A DNA stretch of 64,000 bases from Brachypodium distachyon (Eukaryota > Streptophyta > Magnoliopsida > Poales > Poaceae). The notes below the pieces were generated by a model. It was not told the DNA's origin. It worked only from the letters and a program-made list of their open reading frames with translations, and did not search any database. Of the stretch, positions 45,932 through 58,800 are shown piece after piece. The position numbers and the translations under genes were made by a program. Position 1 is the first letter of the stretch; the number at the start of each line of letters is the position of its first letter. The stretch spans positions 11,646,501 through 11,710,500 of the forward strand of contig NC_016132.3 in assembly GCF_000005505.3 (NCBI RefSeq), given 5' to 3'.

Positions 45932-46056
45932 CTCCCTCCATCCACCAAAAGATGTTTCAAGTTTGTCAAAATTTGAGTGTATCTAGACATGACTTAGTGT
46001 ATAGATGCATTCAAATTTAGTCAAAGTGGAAACATCCTTTGTTTGGACGGAGGGAG
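45932..46056. mobile_element. Stowaway MITE (125 bp)
   Basis: CTCCCTCCATCCACCAAAAGATGTTTC at the left mirrors GAAACATCCTTTGTTTGGACGGAGGGAG at the right, with flanking TA. It lies 45 bp from the previous element, so the two form a cluster. Confidence 0.8.
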
Positions 46057-46382
46057 TAGTAACCTTTGCTATCAATAAATTTCAGATGAGACAAATATTC
46101 GATTTATAGTTGCTGTTGAATATAGTTATCAGGATTGTTGGGCCTTCACCAATGGAGTTTTGTAGCAAATACAAGTTTTTCCTTAAATGATGATGGTTTA
46201 ATGTCGAACACGGAAGAAGTAAGAGCACCTCCCCCCTCTCTTTCGCAACCGGAAAGTTTTAAGAAATATAAAAATGTACTACGGAGTACTTTATTTATAT
46301 CTGTCTCACCTCACACTTTCATAGACTTTTTGGAGCTCATAAAGCTGATTCTCTTCCCTGCAACTCAGAAAATAATATTTTC

Positions 46383-46492
46383 TCCGATTCTAAATTATTG
46401 TCGAAATATTACATATATCTAGACGCTTTTTAAAATTAGATACATTCATATTTGGACAAATTTGAGTCAAAAATTTAGGATTTGATGGAGTA
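46383..46492. mobile_element. Degraded Stowaway MITE
   Basis: CTCCGATTCTAAATTATTGTCGAAATATTAC...CAAATTTGAGTCAAAAATTTAGGATTTGATGGAG with TA at the right. Same family as 36787 and 45775 but more diverged. Confidence 0.55.
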
Positions 46493-46890
46493 ACATTTAA
46501 ACTCTCCTGTTACTAGTCTTGTAAAGGGGTTTGCCAAAGTGGAGAAATGAATCCCACAACACAACGGGAAAGAAAAATAGTTCTGACACGAGATAACAGC
46601 TCTCTGCGGAGTACGGGCCGACGGTTCACTGTAGTTCGGTCTACGGTTGGAGGCTGGGACTCAGCCTTGTTTTTTTTGAGAGTGCCAGAGAAAAAATTGA
46701 GAAAGAAAGAACGGCGAGAAAATATAAACCTAGCAGTAAGATCTGCTCGGCTACCCTAATTAATCCTCGTAAAATCCCAATCTCTCTCCCCGCGCACAAA
46801 CCAATTCGGTCCGATTGGCTTCACATCCTAGAGATGCTGTCGTCGTCGGACTAGTAGAAGGGACAGGAGAGGAACTGCAGCCGGCTCGCG

Positions 46891-49800
46891 ATGGCGTGGC
46901 GAGCGGGCGGCCGTGCCGGCCGCTGCCTGCTGCCGCTTTTGCTCTTGACAGGTGCGGTTCCTCCTCCCCCACCCCCCTCCGATCCGAACCCTCTTGAAAT
47001 GCTGACTGCGTCTGTTGCTGCGCGATGCCTTTTATTAGCGTTTAGCTGGAAATTTGTGGTTCCTTCCGGTTTCGCTCGAGAGGGGTATCTAGGGTTTAGG
47101 TCGTGGCGAGGGATCAAATTTCGGTAGCTGCTTTTCCACTGCTGCAGTACGGTCCTGAACGTGATAAATTACCCAACTATATGTTGTGAATTCCGTACTG
47201 TGCAGTGTTGTTACGCTCCTTATCATACACCCCCTCTGTCCTTAAAAGCTAGATTGTTTTTGGCTTTTCAGTTCCCAGCTCAAAATTTTGACCATAATTT
47301 GTTAGCAAGGAAAAATTTGATATATGGTACTTTCTATGTCAATTTGCAAATTCCAGGAATGTTATTGACAAAGTTATCAGTGAAGTGCCACTCCAAAATG
47401 AACTTTCGTTAAAAGATTTATGCCACTTCACTGATAACTTTGTCAGTAACTTCACAGAACATATAATTATGTTTCCAGGAATGTCACTTCTGGCGGTCCC
47501 TTTACACCTTACTGCTTTTATATATCACCTACCATTAGAAAACATAATTATATGTTCTGCGATCAATTACACCCACACTTTCTGGTTTTGAAGACCTAGT
47601 TCTTGGAATTGGTTATGACAATATAGTTTTGAAACAGTAGTCTTGGTTATGGATTGCTAGTTAGCGAGGGCGGTTCTGTCAACCATTCAGGCTTTTGTTT
47701 GCTTTTGTGCTGCATTTTCAATAACACATCTAGTTTTCTATGTTTTAATATAATAACAACTTCGAAGCTTTTTCTTGCTAGAATTGGTAAAGTTTCCCAT
47801 TACTAATTATGTTGCCATAGCGCAACAAGCACAACACAAAAGTCTCTGCCTCTTTGACTGTTTGATGCTGTCTTTCCAAAAGATATAAATTTGATGTTTC
47901 CTGTTGATCTAATCCATTCATTGTGCACCTTTCTTTACAGCTTCTTTACTTGATTGGAGCTTGATTTCTCTCGTTAATATGACTATCTTCTTTGCTATTC
48001 GATTTGTTGCTCCAAGGAGAGGTATATCTGCTATCTGTGTGCATTATTGTCAATACATGTCTTCACCACTAAACTACGCTATGGATGTATACATATGCTG
48101 TCTGAAGAAATAAGCTTCTGTTCTTAAACAACTATGTTATAATCAATTCTTTAAAACTGTGGCCTCTTGTTCAAACAAGTTATTCTAGTTTGTTCAAGAA
48201 ATCGGTAATCGGTAACTGCTCGGTCGGGTAGGGATTAGCGATTAATCGGTTATCGGACTGATTAATCGGTTTAATCGGTCGACCATTATACTATATAGAA
48301 TATATAATTATATATTGGGCTACTTGCCGCATGAGAACCTTGGGAAGGTGCAGCCATCTAAAACAAATCAAGAGAAGCAAAGGCATCAGTGAAAATGGAT
48401 GGGAGCAGCAGCAGCTTGGGAGGAAGCAAAGGCATCAGTGAAGCTCTTCAAGGCTTCGAGCAGGGGCTGCCCGGCGGATTAATCCTGATTAATCGGCCGA
48501 TTAATCCTGATTAATTGGTTGTCAGACCGATTAATCGGCTTGGGCGATTAACTGCGGCGATAACTGTTAATCTGCACGGTGGTCTGCCGATCAGCGATTA
48601 ATCGGCCGATTAATCGCTGAATCGGCCGATTTCTTGGACAATGATTCTAGTCTTGTGCTGTTAAAGATTTATTATTATTATTTAATTGATGACCTTACCT
48701 TTACAGCTTGTTTGGCATCCACTCTTTCGTTTCATTTGGTAGAAATGAAATGAAATCCAATTTTTGATAGGATTTCATTGGTTGAATTTGAATTCCGGGT
48801 TCAAAAATCATGTTTGTCTACCACATGAATTTGTAGAGTGAGAGACAATTCCAGAGAAATGATGGCTTTTAGAGAGGAATTGATGTTAGTTATAATGTGA
48901 TTCCATGGAATTTGAGATTGAATTCCTGTGGCCAATTCCGTGCCAACCAAACAAGTTGGTTTCTGGAATTCAATTCAAAATGAATTCCATAATTCTAGGT
49001 CCAAATGATGGATGCCAAACGGGCTGTTAGTGTTTTCCTATGCAATTTTATTTGCATTAGTTGATGCCTATTTCAAGTTCCAACACTACTTTAGGGAACT
49101 TGATCTTTGATTTGGGAATATTTGCATCAGTTTAGTTTTCTCACGTCAACACCAAAACTGGGAAACACACCTTCAACTATTGAAACCAGACAAATTAGAT
49201 AACATCTACTGTGAATCAAACTTGCCTTGACATGATATGGCCTGGTTTTGAGCTGACGGGACACCACTTGGGTTCTAGCAATATTAGTTGAACATCTGCG
49301 CCTTGCTACTGATCAACGAATTATATTGCCTCAGCATGTCAAACCACTGCTACCGCAATCTTGGGCAGATTTGCATTTTCGAGTTTGTAGTCAGAGGATG
49401 AGTATGTCAGTTATTGGGGTCTCCGCATGGGCATACATTTTTGCGAAAATTTCAACATGTGAGGTGTCGAAGATGAACGGACCACCGCACCGGTTGACAT
49501 ATTTATGAGAAAAATAAGATGGTGAGAAATCGTTGCAACATGAACAGCGACAATAACACATTGAGTCCTCCCTGCTGCGAACACCGTTTGCACGCTCCTG
49601 GCTATCCATGATCACTAAGCCATTGGCTCCTCATTAAATTCCTCTATTTACACAGTAGTGGCTGAGCTCCCATGATAGCTAGTATTCTCCAGTGGCCACA
49701 ACAGCGATGCGACATGAACATGCTGTATTCATGATCTCTTCCCTGTAAAAGGCTGCTTGTGGCATTTAGGCGAACACCTTGTACATGTGTCATAGTGGTG

Positions 49801-52800
49801 AAACTTCTCACCGTGCCTATGCCATGTGGTGCAAATGTTTTGTGCCTGTGTTGGTTGCTCGGTGCAATTTAGCTTATGTATCAGAAAAGAAGCTTTTGTG
49901 AGCCCTAGCTTTTTCAAAACATGAGGCACCTATTTACTAAAATGCAAATAGCATGATTTTTTTAAGAAGCTTAAATTAGTTATTTGAAAATTATTTTATT
50001 AACTTTGGTACTGAATTATATAAGATTCTTAGTCTGACTGCAACTTTCACATGAGAAACTGGTCCTACCTTTTGTATTCATTAGAGACTATGCAAACTTT
50101 TTTTTAAATACTTTTCCACATTTTAGACGACTAATGTTCTATCCTTATCTGCAAGGTTTTCACACTTGGAGGCTGTACCTGTTATATTGGTGTACAATTA
50201 TTTACTCAGCAATTGCCATTTTAGCACAAGTTACATTTCATATAATATGGGGCATTGAGGGAAAGGGATGGATTGTGGCTCATTCTTGGTGGGCAAAGCT
50301 GGTTGGTTTTGCAAGGTATAAGTTATGCATCGCTGCTTTTGCTCATGTTGATTTTTGTGTGTCATGCATGGTCATTGCATGTGGTCATATCTATGAGTAC
50401 ATCTGTTTGTATGTGCCTCATGCGAGGGCAATATCTGGTTGCAATTAATCGTATCCATTGATGCAGGGAGCAGCCTTGGGAGTCACCATTTGTTATCTAT
50501 TTTCTTGTCGTGCAGCTATCTGCTGCTGTCCTTGCTTTGGTTGAAGTCTTTGGAAGCAGGATTCATCAAGATTCATGTTGGCTAAGTTTCTACTTTGGGA
50601 TTGAGCAAATAGGTCAGCATGTGCATCGATTTGGACCTGAAGAAGCAATAGTAGCGTTCCTTGACTGTCAAGTGGGAGATTCAAACTGTTTTGTGTAATA
50701 CATTAGTTTACAACACTAGGAAATGATGTTACTTCAATTATTATTTGAATTTCGTTTTCCTAGAATTTTTTAGTCCAACAGGCAATCTGTTTATCTTACT
50801 ATAGGTCTGTCCCGAAGAACTGTACAAACTACTACAATGCTTACTGTTGTCTACTGTCTAACAAATATGCGTGCACTGTTGCAGGTCATCATTTGCGGGT
50901 TGCATGTTGTTTGTTGCTGCCTGCTGTCCAGTTAGTTGTTAGTATCAGTCACCCTTCTTGGATTTCATTTCCATTCTTTGTATTTAGCTGCATTGGTCTT
51001 GTGGATTGGTCCTTAACAAGCAATTTTCTTGGACTTTTTCGGTAAGACCTTCTATACATTTTTTCTTTGGTGTGAACAGTCATTTTATTCATCTAAAAAT
51101 CAGTCAGTTTATTATATTGGCAATTCACATGTCGTGATAATTGTGGTATTGTCTTTGCAATGCATTCTGAAGGTGGTGGAGGTTACTTGAAATATATTCA
51201 GTGTTCAACATTCTTTTACTTTATATCTACCAATTACGTGTCAAGTTTCCCTATGTTGTGGTAGCCTTTGCCGACTTTATTGGTCTATTCAAAGTTTCCT
51301 CGAAATCAGAATGGCCTGAGCTGTCTTCCGGTATTTCTCTTCTGGTGTATTACTTCATGGTAAGCATATAAGCATCTCAAATATAGTAACATGAACACAT
51401 ACGTGTGATGGTTTTTTACATAAACTGTGATATGTTATTGGCAGTAATGCTGATCATCTTTGTTCCCATTATCTCATTCTTGTTTTTTTTTCAAGCTTGC
51501 TTAGTAATCCCTCATGCCATCAGTTTTAGCTTTTCATATGACCCGTGGATAATTCTAGAGTATGGAATCGTAGGAATTTATTGGATAAGCTGTCAAATAA
51601 CTGACTTCTGCCATTGTTGCCACCATTAGTTCATTCAATTTGAATAATTTGTCTTAGCGTCTACTTATCTATTCTACATGCAGTAGTCGACATAATGAAA
51701 GTTAAACAGGTAAGTAAACAACTCAAAACTAAAGACAGCTAATTATTTGTTTATGGCGTAGGCTTAAAGCAAGAATATGAATAACATCTTGTCTAAATTA
51801 TTTAAACATGTTTGATTGATTAGAACTGAAGTGAAGTTGTGTGTCAACATGCATTTGTATGATTGTTGGAATACATTACTGAACGCTGTACCAGCAGATT
51901 AAAGGCCAGGGTACAAGGGGCCTCCTCTGAGTGAGACAACCACAGCATATCAACTTGCCTAGTATTGCTGGTAATGTAATACTTAGTGTTACCCATAATA
52001 TGGCACATGTTCCACCAGGTAAAAGGGGTGATGTTAGTGTGTTCCTTTGGGTAGGATGGGTTGATGGATATGCATTATGCATCAAAATAGGCAATGTAAA
52101 GTGAAGTTACATGTGAGACAATTTGAATTATTAGGAGTAACATTGTATTAATCCTCTCAATTAAGAACCAGTTACAGTCAAGATAGCATATTTGCAGAGT
52201 TTTTGGCTTTTCACATTTGAGTAGACAAAAGATCTCTAATGCTCTTTTCCTATCACCGTAGCTGTCATCAGCCAAACAAGACATACAAGAAATGGATTCT
52301 CTAATGTCTCTAGAAAGTGACAGCTTAACAGAGGACCTTCTGCCTTCCAGGAATGCATTTTTGGTTCGCCAATCTCGGTATGCAAATCTTGTTTTGTATG
52401 TCTAATTTATCAAAATTTTTTGTTTCTTGGGCTGCAAAAGTTGATGAACGTCTGTACTTTGTAATTATGGAAATTAGCTCACTAACACCACAAATGTTGA
52501 AATTAGAGAAATAACGCCAGAAAGGAGCTCAATTACTAAATGGCATCATGATCACAGTTTTATTGTGGAAAATGATACTGCTGTGGAGTATTATGTTACA
52601 ATGCTTATGAGAATAAAAGCAAGAAATATGCTGGCCAGTTTCTTCCATCATCAACATATTCAACTCCTGTCACCACCCCAGCAGCCACCACTGCTCATCC
52701 AGCCACCATTGCCACTGCTTTGTCCATTTGCTGTCCCTTCTCTGGCTGCGGGGCGCGCTTCCTTCTCTGGCTTCTGTCCCAAATGCATGGCTGCCTGGCT

Positions 52801-55800
52801 TGAAACCATCACCCAGGGATTCTTCTTCCTGGGGCACCATCATGAGGTAGTCCGTCCTGGGCATGGCCTTGGTCTCTGTTGAACCTTGCCACCCGGGTTA
52901 TCCCATCAGGTCTCCCCTGCATCAGTCTTGTTGCCCCGTGCTCTGCTGCCGGGGTTGCTCTGTCTAACTTTCAATGCATTAGTCTTGTTGAAATTACTGC
53001 TCATTCGTGCAGGCTTGTCAAGTATGTGTATCAAATATTTTAGGCCCTCCAGTGCTTGAAGTGCTGAGATTAAATGGTGAACTGGATTTAGGGAGATGGA
53101 CAAACAATTTTATCCTTGTGTGCCCTTGACTCTTCCTCTTGCACCCAGATAGTCCAATCATATTTACTCTTGCGCACCATGCCATACCTTGTTGTCAGGC
53201 TTAGCAAACCGCATGGAATTGGTCCCGAATCAAGTGATAGCAATCAGGAATTGATCACAATAGCAAGGGGAAATTGATGTCTATGTGTTGTGTCACATAT
53301 GTCCAAGTCAGCAGCTTGTATAGGTGCCAATTCCACACTGATGCTGACAATTTAAGTTAACCAGATCTGGCTGCTCTATCTCAAAATAGAGCAAACCAGA
53401 GGTCGCACGGGAAAGCTTTGGGACCTGCAGCGGGGAAGGCCAGAGGGCCAACTGGAGGCTTGGAGTTCTGGCTGGTGCTGCCTGGCCAACGTCCAGCAAT
53501 CCAGCTGGAGTGCAGGCAACAGAGGAAGGAGGGGCACCGATGAAGTGCGTGCAGCAGGTGTAATGGCTCCTGTCCACGGCTATCGATTAGTGGCGGCAGT
53601 GGAAGAGCTGTGGCGGCCTGAGGAAGCAACAGCAACAGCCTGCGGAGACGGTTGGTGGAGTGCCGGCATTCATACACAACTGTGGTGGTAGCTTGGGAGG
53701 AGATCGTCCCGGCAGGGCAGAGATGTTCGTGGGAGTGGTAGCTCAGGAGGTGTTTCTGGTGCTGGCAGCTTGGTCAGGGATGAGGGATGGTTAGCGGCGG
53801 CGTGACGAGCCGCAGTGGCAAGGATGCAGAAGGCTCATCCAAGAGAAAGGAATAATGTGGAGTGATTGGTACTTTGCATACGGGGAAGAGAGATATATCA
53901 GGACTAAAATAATTGCTTTGGAGGACAGAGAGCAATCTAAACGCTAACCTAAGCTCTGGCACCATGTTAGGGAAACACAATCTATGTTCCGATGAGGCCA
54001 TAGGCCAGTATATACACACGTACTGTTGTGGTAAATATGTATGTAGGAACAGTGATATTACACATTTGCTATATGAAACTATATACATCTAACTGATATA
54101 ATTCACTCAAGTTTCTCTTCTATGTTTCCTTCATTTTTATTGCAAATATACTTATGCCCTTGGGAGGTTTTCAATAATTTCTACCAAGCTAAATAACTGT
54201 CTGCAATATCAACCTATCTAGACTTACCATTTCTAGTATTTTGTGCTGAATAACTTTCTATACTTCAGATCTGGCAGAAGGCATGCTAATGTATTACTGG
54301 GAGGATCAGTTTTCAGAACATTTAGCATTAATTTCTTCACTTATGGCTTCCCGGTATTCTTCTCAATGCCTTTTTTTTTTGCTCATTCAGTGCATACATC
54401 TCCATTCCCTTGTTATAAAAAAAAATTGCAGTTCTGTCTCTGTCTGCTCGTAGGTGTCCTGATGCGTGTATTAACATGTGATAATATCCTTGCATGTGTT
54501 GCTGCAGATAGTAACTCTTGAACTTTCTCATGCTAAGGACATTTAATTTTCATGTGCTTTGAGATGTTTTTTAGTAAAGCAATTTTTTTTCGTGCTATGT
54601 GGGGTATCATCGGTATGTATATAATTAGGGGTTATTTATATAAATAGCACTACGTAATAAACAATGGAATCATTTAAGTACCTACAAAGGGGAGCTTGCA
54701 TTGATCTGATAAAAGCTTCCATAATGACGTGTCTGTATCTTGCATTGTACATGCCTTAAGTTGTAACCCTCTCTGCCATTCTTGGTCATGGGCTATTTTT
54801 TTTGTTCGGAAACCATAAGGCAGGGCCAATGAAACAACAATATACTTAATGTTGTGTCTGACTAACAACTCAAATATCAGTTGCTTCAAAAGTGTAAATT
54901 GGTTTTGCAGTAGTATGTCATGCATGATATAGGCTCAACTCTACCTCCTAATTGGGCTAAGATAGAATGAAGGGCATATCAAATTATAGTTTTCTTGGAT
55001 ACAGTGACGAGCGTGCTTTGAAGTTATGTTCTGATGTTTCCGAATTCAAACATTTTGTCATTTGCTCATTGAGTCATTTCTTGAGCATCTGTCTTAAGAA
55101 AACAGAAAGAGCATCTTATTCGAAACTAGAAAACATCTCAGAGTTTCCTATCATATATATATAAAGTTCTGATGATGATTGCAGGTTTTGCTTCTTACGC
55201 TTTCCTTGTGGAGTTTCAACTTCACTAGTATTTGCGCTTTTGGTCTCCTTGCATATGTTGGATACATTTTATATGCTTTTCCTTCTTTGTTCCAAATGCA
55301 TCGGTTGAATGGGTCACTCCTAGTTTTCATTCTGCTATGGGCAGCAAGCACATATGTCTTCAATGTGGCATTCACATTCTTCAACAAAAGATTTCAAAAG
55401 GTACTTGACTTATGTATCCAAGTTCTGTTATGACTATTTATGTTCAGGAAAGTTTATTAGATCAATGTTGCAGGATATGATGATATGGGAAACTGTTGGG
55501 CTCTGGCATTATTCTATTCCTGGATTATTTCTACTTGCACAATTCTGCCTTGGAGTTTTTGTTGCACTTTGTAATCTTGTAAACAATTCTGTTTTTCATT
55601 ACCTTACCTCTGAGGAGGGGCCATCATCAAGTGATGATCACCTTATCGATGGTAAGTGATTCATATTGTCGTTAATAATCATTTTAGTTTACTTTTCGTT
55701 GCTACCTGTCTGTCAGTTGGTATAATTATGCTCTGATAGATAATCTGTCATACATTGAAGAATGTTTGGATATTTGTGATGCCTTTTGTTGACATTGCAA

Positions 55801-58800
55801 TGACGAGCACTCAAAAATAACTGCCACATCACAGTAAAAAAGAAACTGCCGCATAAAAAAATCTGTACATTTCCTCTGTTTTTGACAAATAAGTACAGAA
55901 CCCAACTAACCGAAACTACCCTTGCTAGTTAGGCCCATGTCTACTTGGGTAAGTAATGTGGGCAATGAGCTAAGAACCTAAAACGTAGAAACTGTTCAAA
56001 AGGAAATCTAAAGATATGAACTACAAAAGGAAGAGTCAAATATGGTAATTAATTATTCTAAATTAATGCTGCTCCTGTAATGTGCTGATTTATGGCTGCT
56101 GCGCCTAGTTAGGGCCCACGTGCAAAGCACAGATGTGTCTGATACATCTTAGCAGGTCTGTCACTCTGTGCCATCACACACATCCCAGAAGGGAAGGAAT
56201 CTCCGTCTTGTTGGGATTTGTGAAGAAGGATAAAAGTTTTGGAACTGTTGTAATTTTTATGTTGTAAGCATGTATGGTGTGGTGTTTGATGCGCTGTTAG
56301 ATGTTTACCCCTCGGTAACAGATTATGATGTTCGGGATTCTCTTTGGCTTTATAGTGAGCTGTTGACGCTTGTATGTATGCTACTAAATAAACTGGAAAA
56401 TCTTTAAATGTAAAAGCTACATACTGGAAAAAATGTTTCTATGTTCTAGTATGTCAGATGTGCTCTCAAATCATTCTATGTTCTAGTATGTCAGGTGAGC
56501 TCTCAAATCATTTGTTTGTTATCCAAATTGGAACTAGAGATCAATTCCTGAATGTTTTTTAATCTAAAAATCCAAGTTCTAAACTTAAATGTCATCTGTC
56601 AGACAACTGCTGTCAATCACATACAAAAATTCCTGCATTACTGTTCTAGGCAAGGTTATTTTCTGCAGTTGCTGTTTAGTTCAATGAGTGTTGAGTGGAT
56701 CAGGTTACCGAGTGACAGCTTGATCTGATTGCATCGTCCATGGCTTCTGTGCCCCTGAGAGTACCAGGTCATTGAAGCACACAATAATGAGCAAATGACC
56801 ACAGTTGTGTTGGTTAAGAAGCCTAATATTTCTTAAAGTTGGTGCATGTGACTAATTAATGCCTTCATCATATCTGTCACAATCTTAAAATATCTAAATA
56901 GGTTACATCGCAGTGCTACTGTCCGATGTTTGATATGCAAATTCCACTTGATTTTACGACCTAGTTGATTTAATACTGATCTGTTTGTGGCCTCTTCTTT
57001 GCAGAGAAGGAAGATACAATGGTTTTGATTGTAGCAACGCTAGCATGGGGTCTACGCAAACTTTCACGCACAATTACGTTGATGTTACTGTTTCTTCTTG
57101 TGATGAAACCTGGATTTATTCATGCTGTTTACAGTATGGTGCAACATTCCTTCTCTCTTTTATCATCCTTAATTTTAAAATTTATTATTATGTATTTATG
57201 TTGTCCTACAAGATTAGGAAAAAGTGAGGAACATGTCCCGTTGATTTGTGCATTTCATTTGTTATATTGTTAAACTCTAGTTCTTTATAGTCTTCCTAGC
57301 CTTGCCCTATTCTGCTATATAGTTGCCCGGTGTAGTGGACCAAGCCAGTCTTGCAATATGCACTGTTGTGTTATACATTATTTGCGTTGGTAGTTGCTTT
57401 GTTTATAATGCTTAATCATTGTTTTAACATCTGCGTATTATTTGTTTGCCTTATTAATACGTTCAGTTTGAGATGGCTAATGAACATCACTCTCGTTTCA
57501 GTTTGCTTTTTCCTGGGTTTTTTGGTGAATCATTCAATCAACAAGAGAGCCAATTCTTAGTGTTATTCTGTTATTAATACGCATAATCTGAGATGGCTAA
57601 TGAGTATCATTTTTGTTACAGTGTGCTTTTTCTTGGTGTTTTTGGTGAATCACTCAATCAGCAAGAGACTGCGCCAATTCTTAGTGTTATTCTGTGAGGT
57701 GCATTTTTCTATTCTGTACATTCTTCAGCTTGATCTAGTCTCCAATGCTCTTGAGCGCAGCGGTTCACTAACGATGGAGGTACTCTCACAGTTAGGTGCG
57801 CATTCTATGTTCCGTGTCTTTGTTTCTCTATAAATGTAATCTTTTTTGTAAAAATGATGCCAACCAGTGCTGCACAGCATAAAGGCGCAGTCCTTGGTGT
57901 TGGCAACAAGGCAATGTGCATCATGCTGTGTGAAGCATGTGCCTCTCTGCGCAAGGTGCAAGGCTCTAAGGCACGCTTCTGAAGTGTAGCACAGTTTAGC
58001 TTAGCAAAATTGAAACGAAAACCACGAGATGAAATGTAACAGGCTTAAATGACGGGAGCTATTGGGTGACACAGGGATAAACTACCCAAAAGGCACATAC
58101 CTCAGTGCTAAATTTGAAAACATCTTCATGTACATGATAGCAAAGAAATTCAAAGTTGATGAATGAAAATAATAGAGCTAGTCCTCAAGTACAATAATAC
58201 TCCAGTTCACAAGATTTTTGGAAGAGTAACCGTTTGAAATATGATAACTGATTAAAATGTGCCAGAACCAAAGATCTAATCTACACTTAATTGGGGGGTA
58301 CATCAGGTTACTTGTATCCGTGATCAAGGGATAGTATATGCCACTTATTGATAACCTTAAAAATAACATTTATTATGAGAACATAGTCTAACTGAGTCAC
58401 ATACATTTGGATTGAGTAGGATTCACGTGTAAATAGTTTCATCGTAATACAACTAACAGATATGTAACACAGAACATAAATGCATGTTGGAGCATTGAGG
58501 GTGCGTACATTTTATGCTGTAAGGTAGTTTGGTAACCATGGGTCTAATTGTGTCCTCGTAGAAGCACATCTCCTGACTTGTACAATGACCATTTGGTATT
58601 TAATGCAAAATGCTCCTGACTTGTACAATGACCATTTGGTATTTAATGCAAAATGCAAATATGCTATAGTACTTGGAAGTGCCTGTATGTGCCACAAGGA
58701 GGATCTTTGGCCAAGGATCCCAGTCCTGCCTAAGGCAACTCTACCCCACATGTATCTATAGTGATTTGGTGCATGCGCCTGCGGCGACAAATCAATCGCA

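Noticed and set aside
52565..52882. 105-aa ORF in PIEZO intron 7
   Set aside because: Pro/Gln-rich, interrupted by retroelement-like debris, and the exon chain across it is complete without it.
57499..57560. Candidate extra PIEZO exon
   Set aside because: It is a partial duplicate of exon 12 with a frameshift and stop; not part of the productive transcript.
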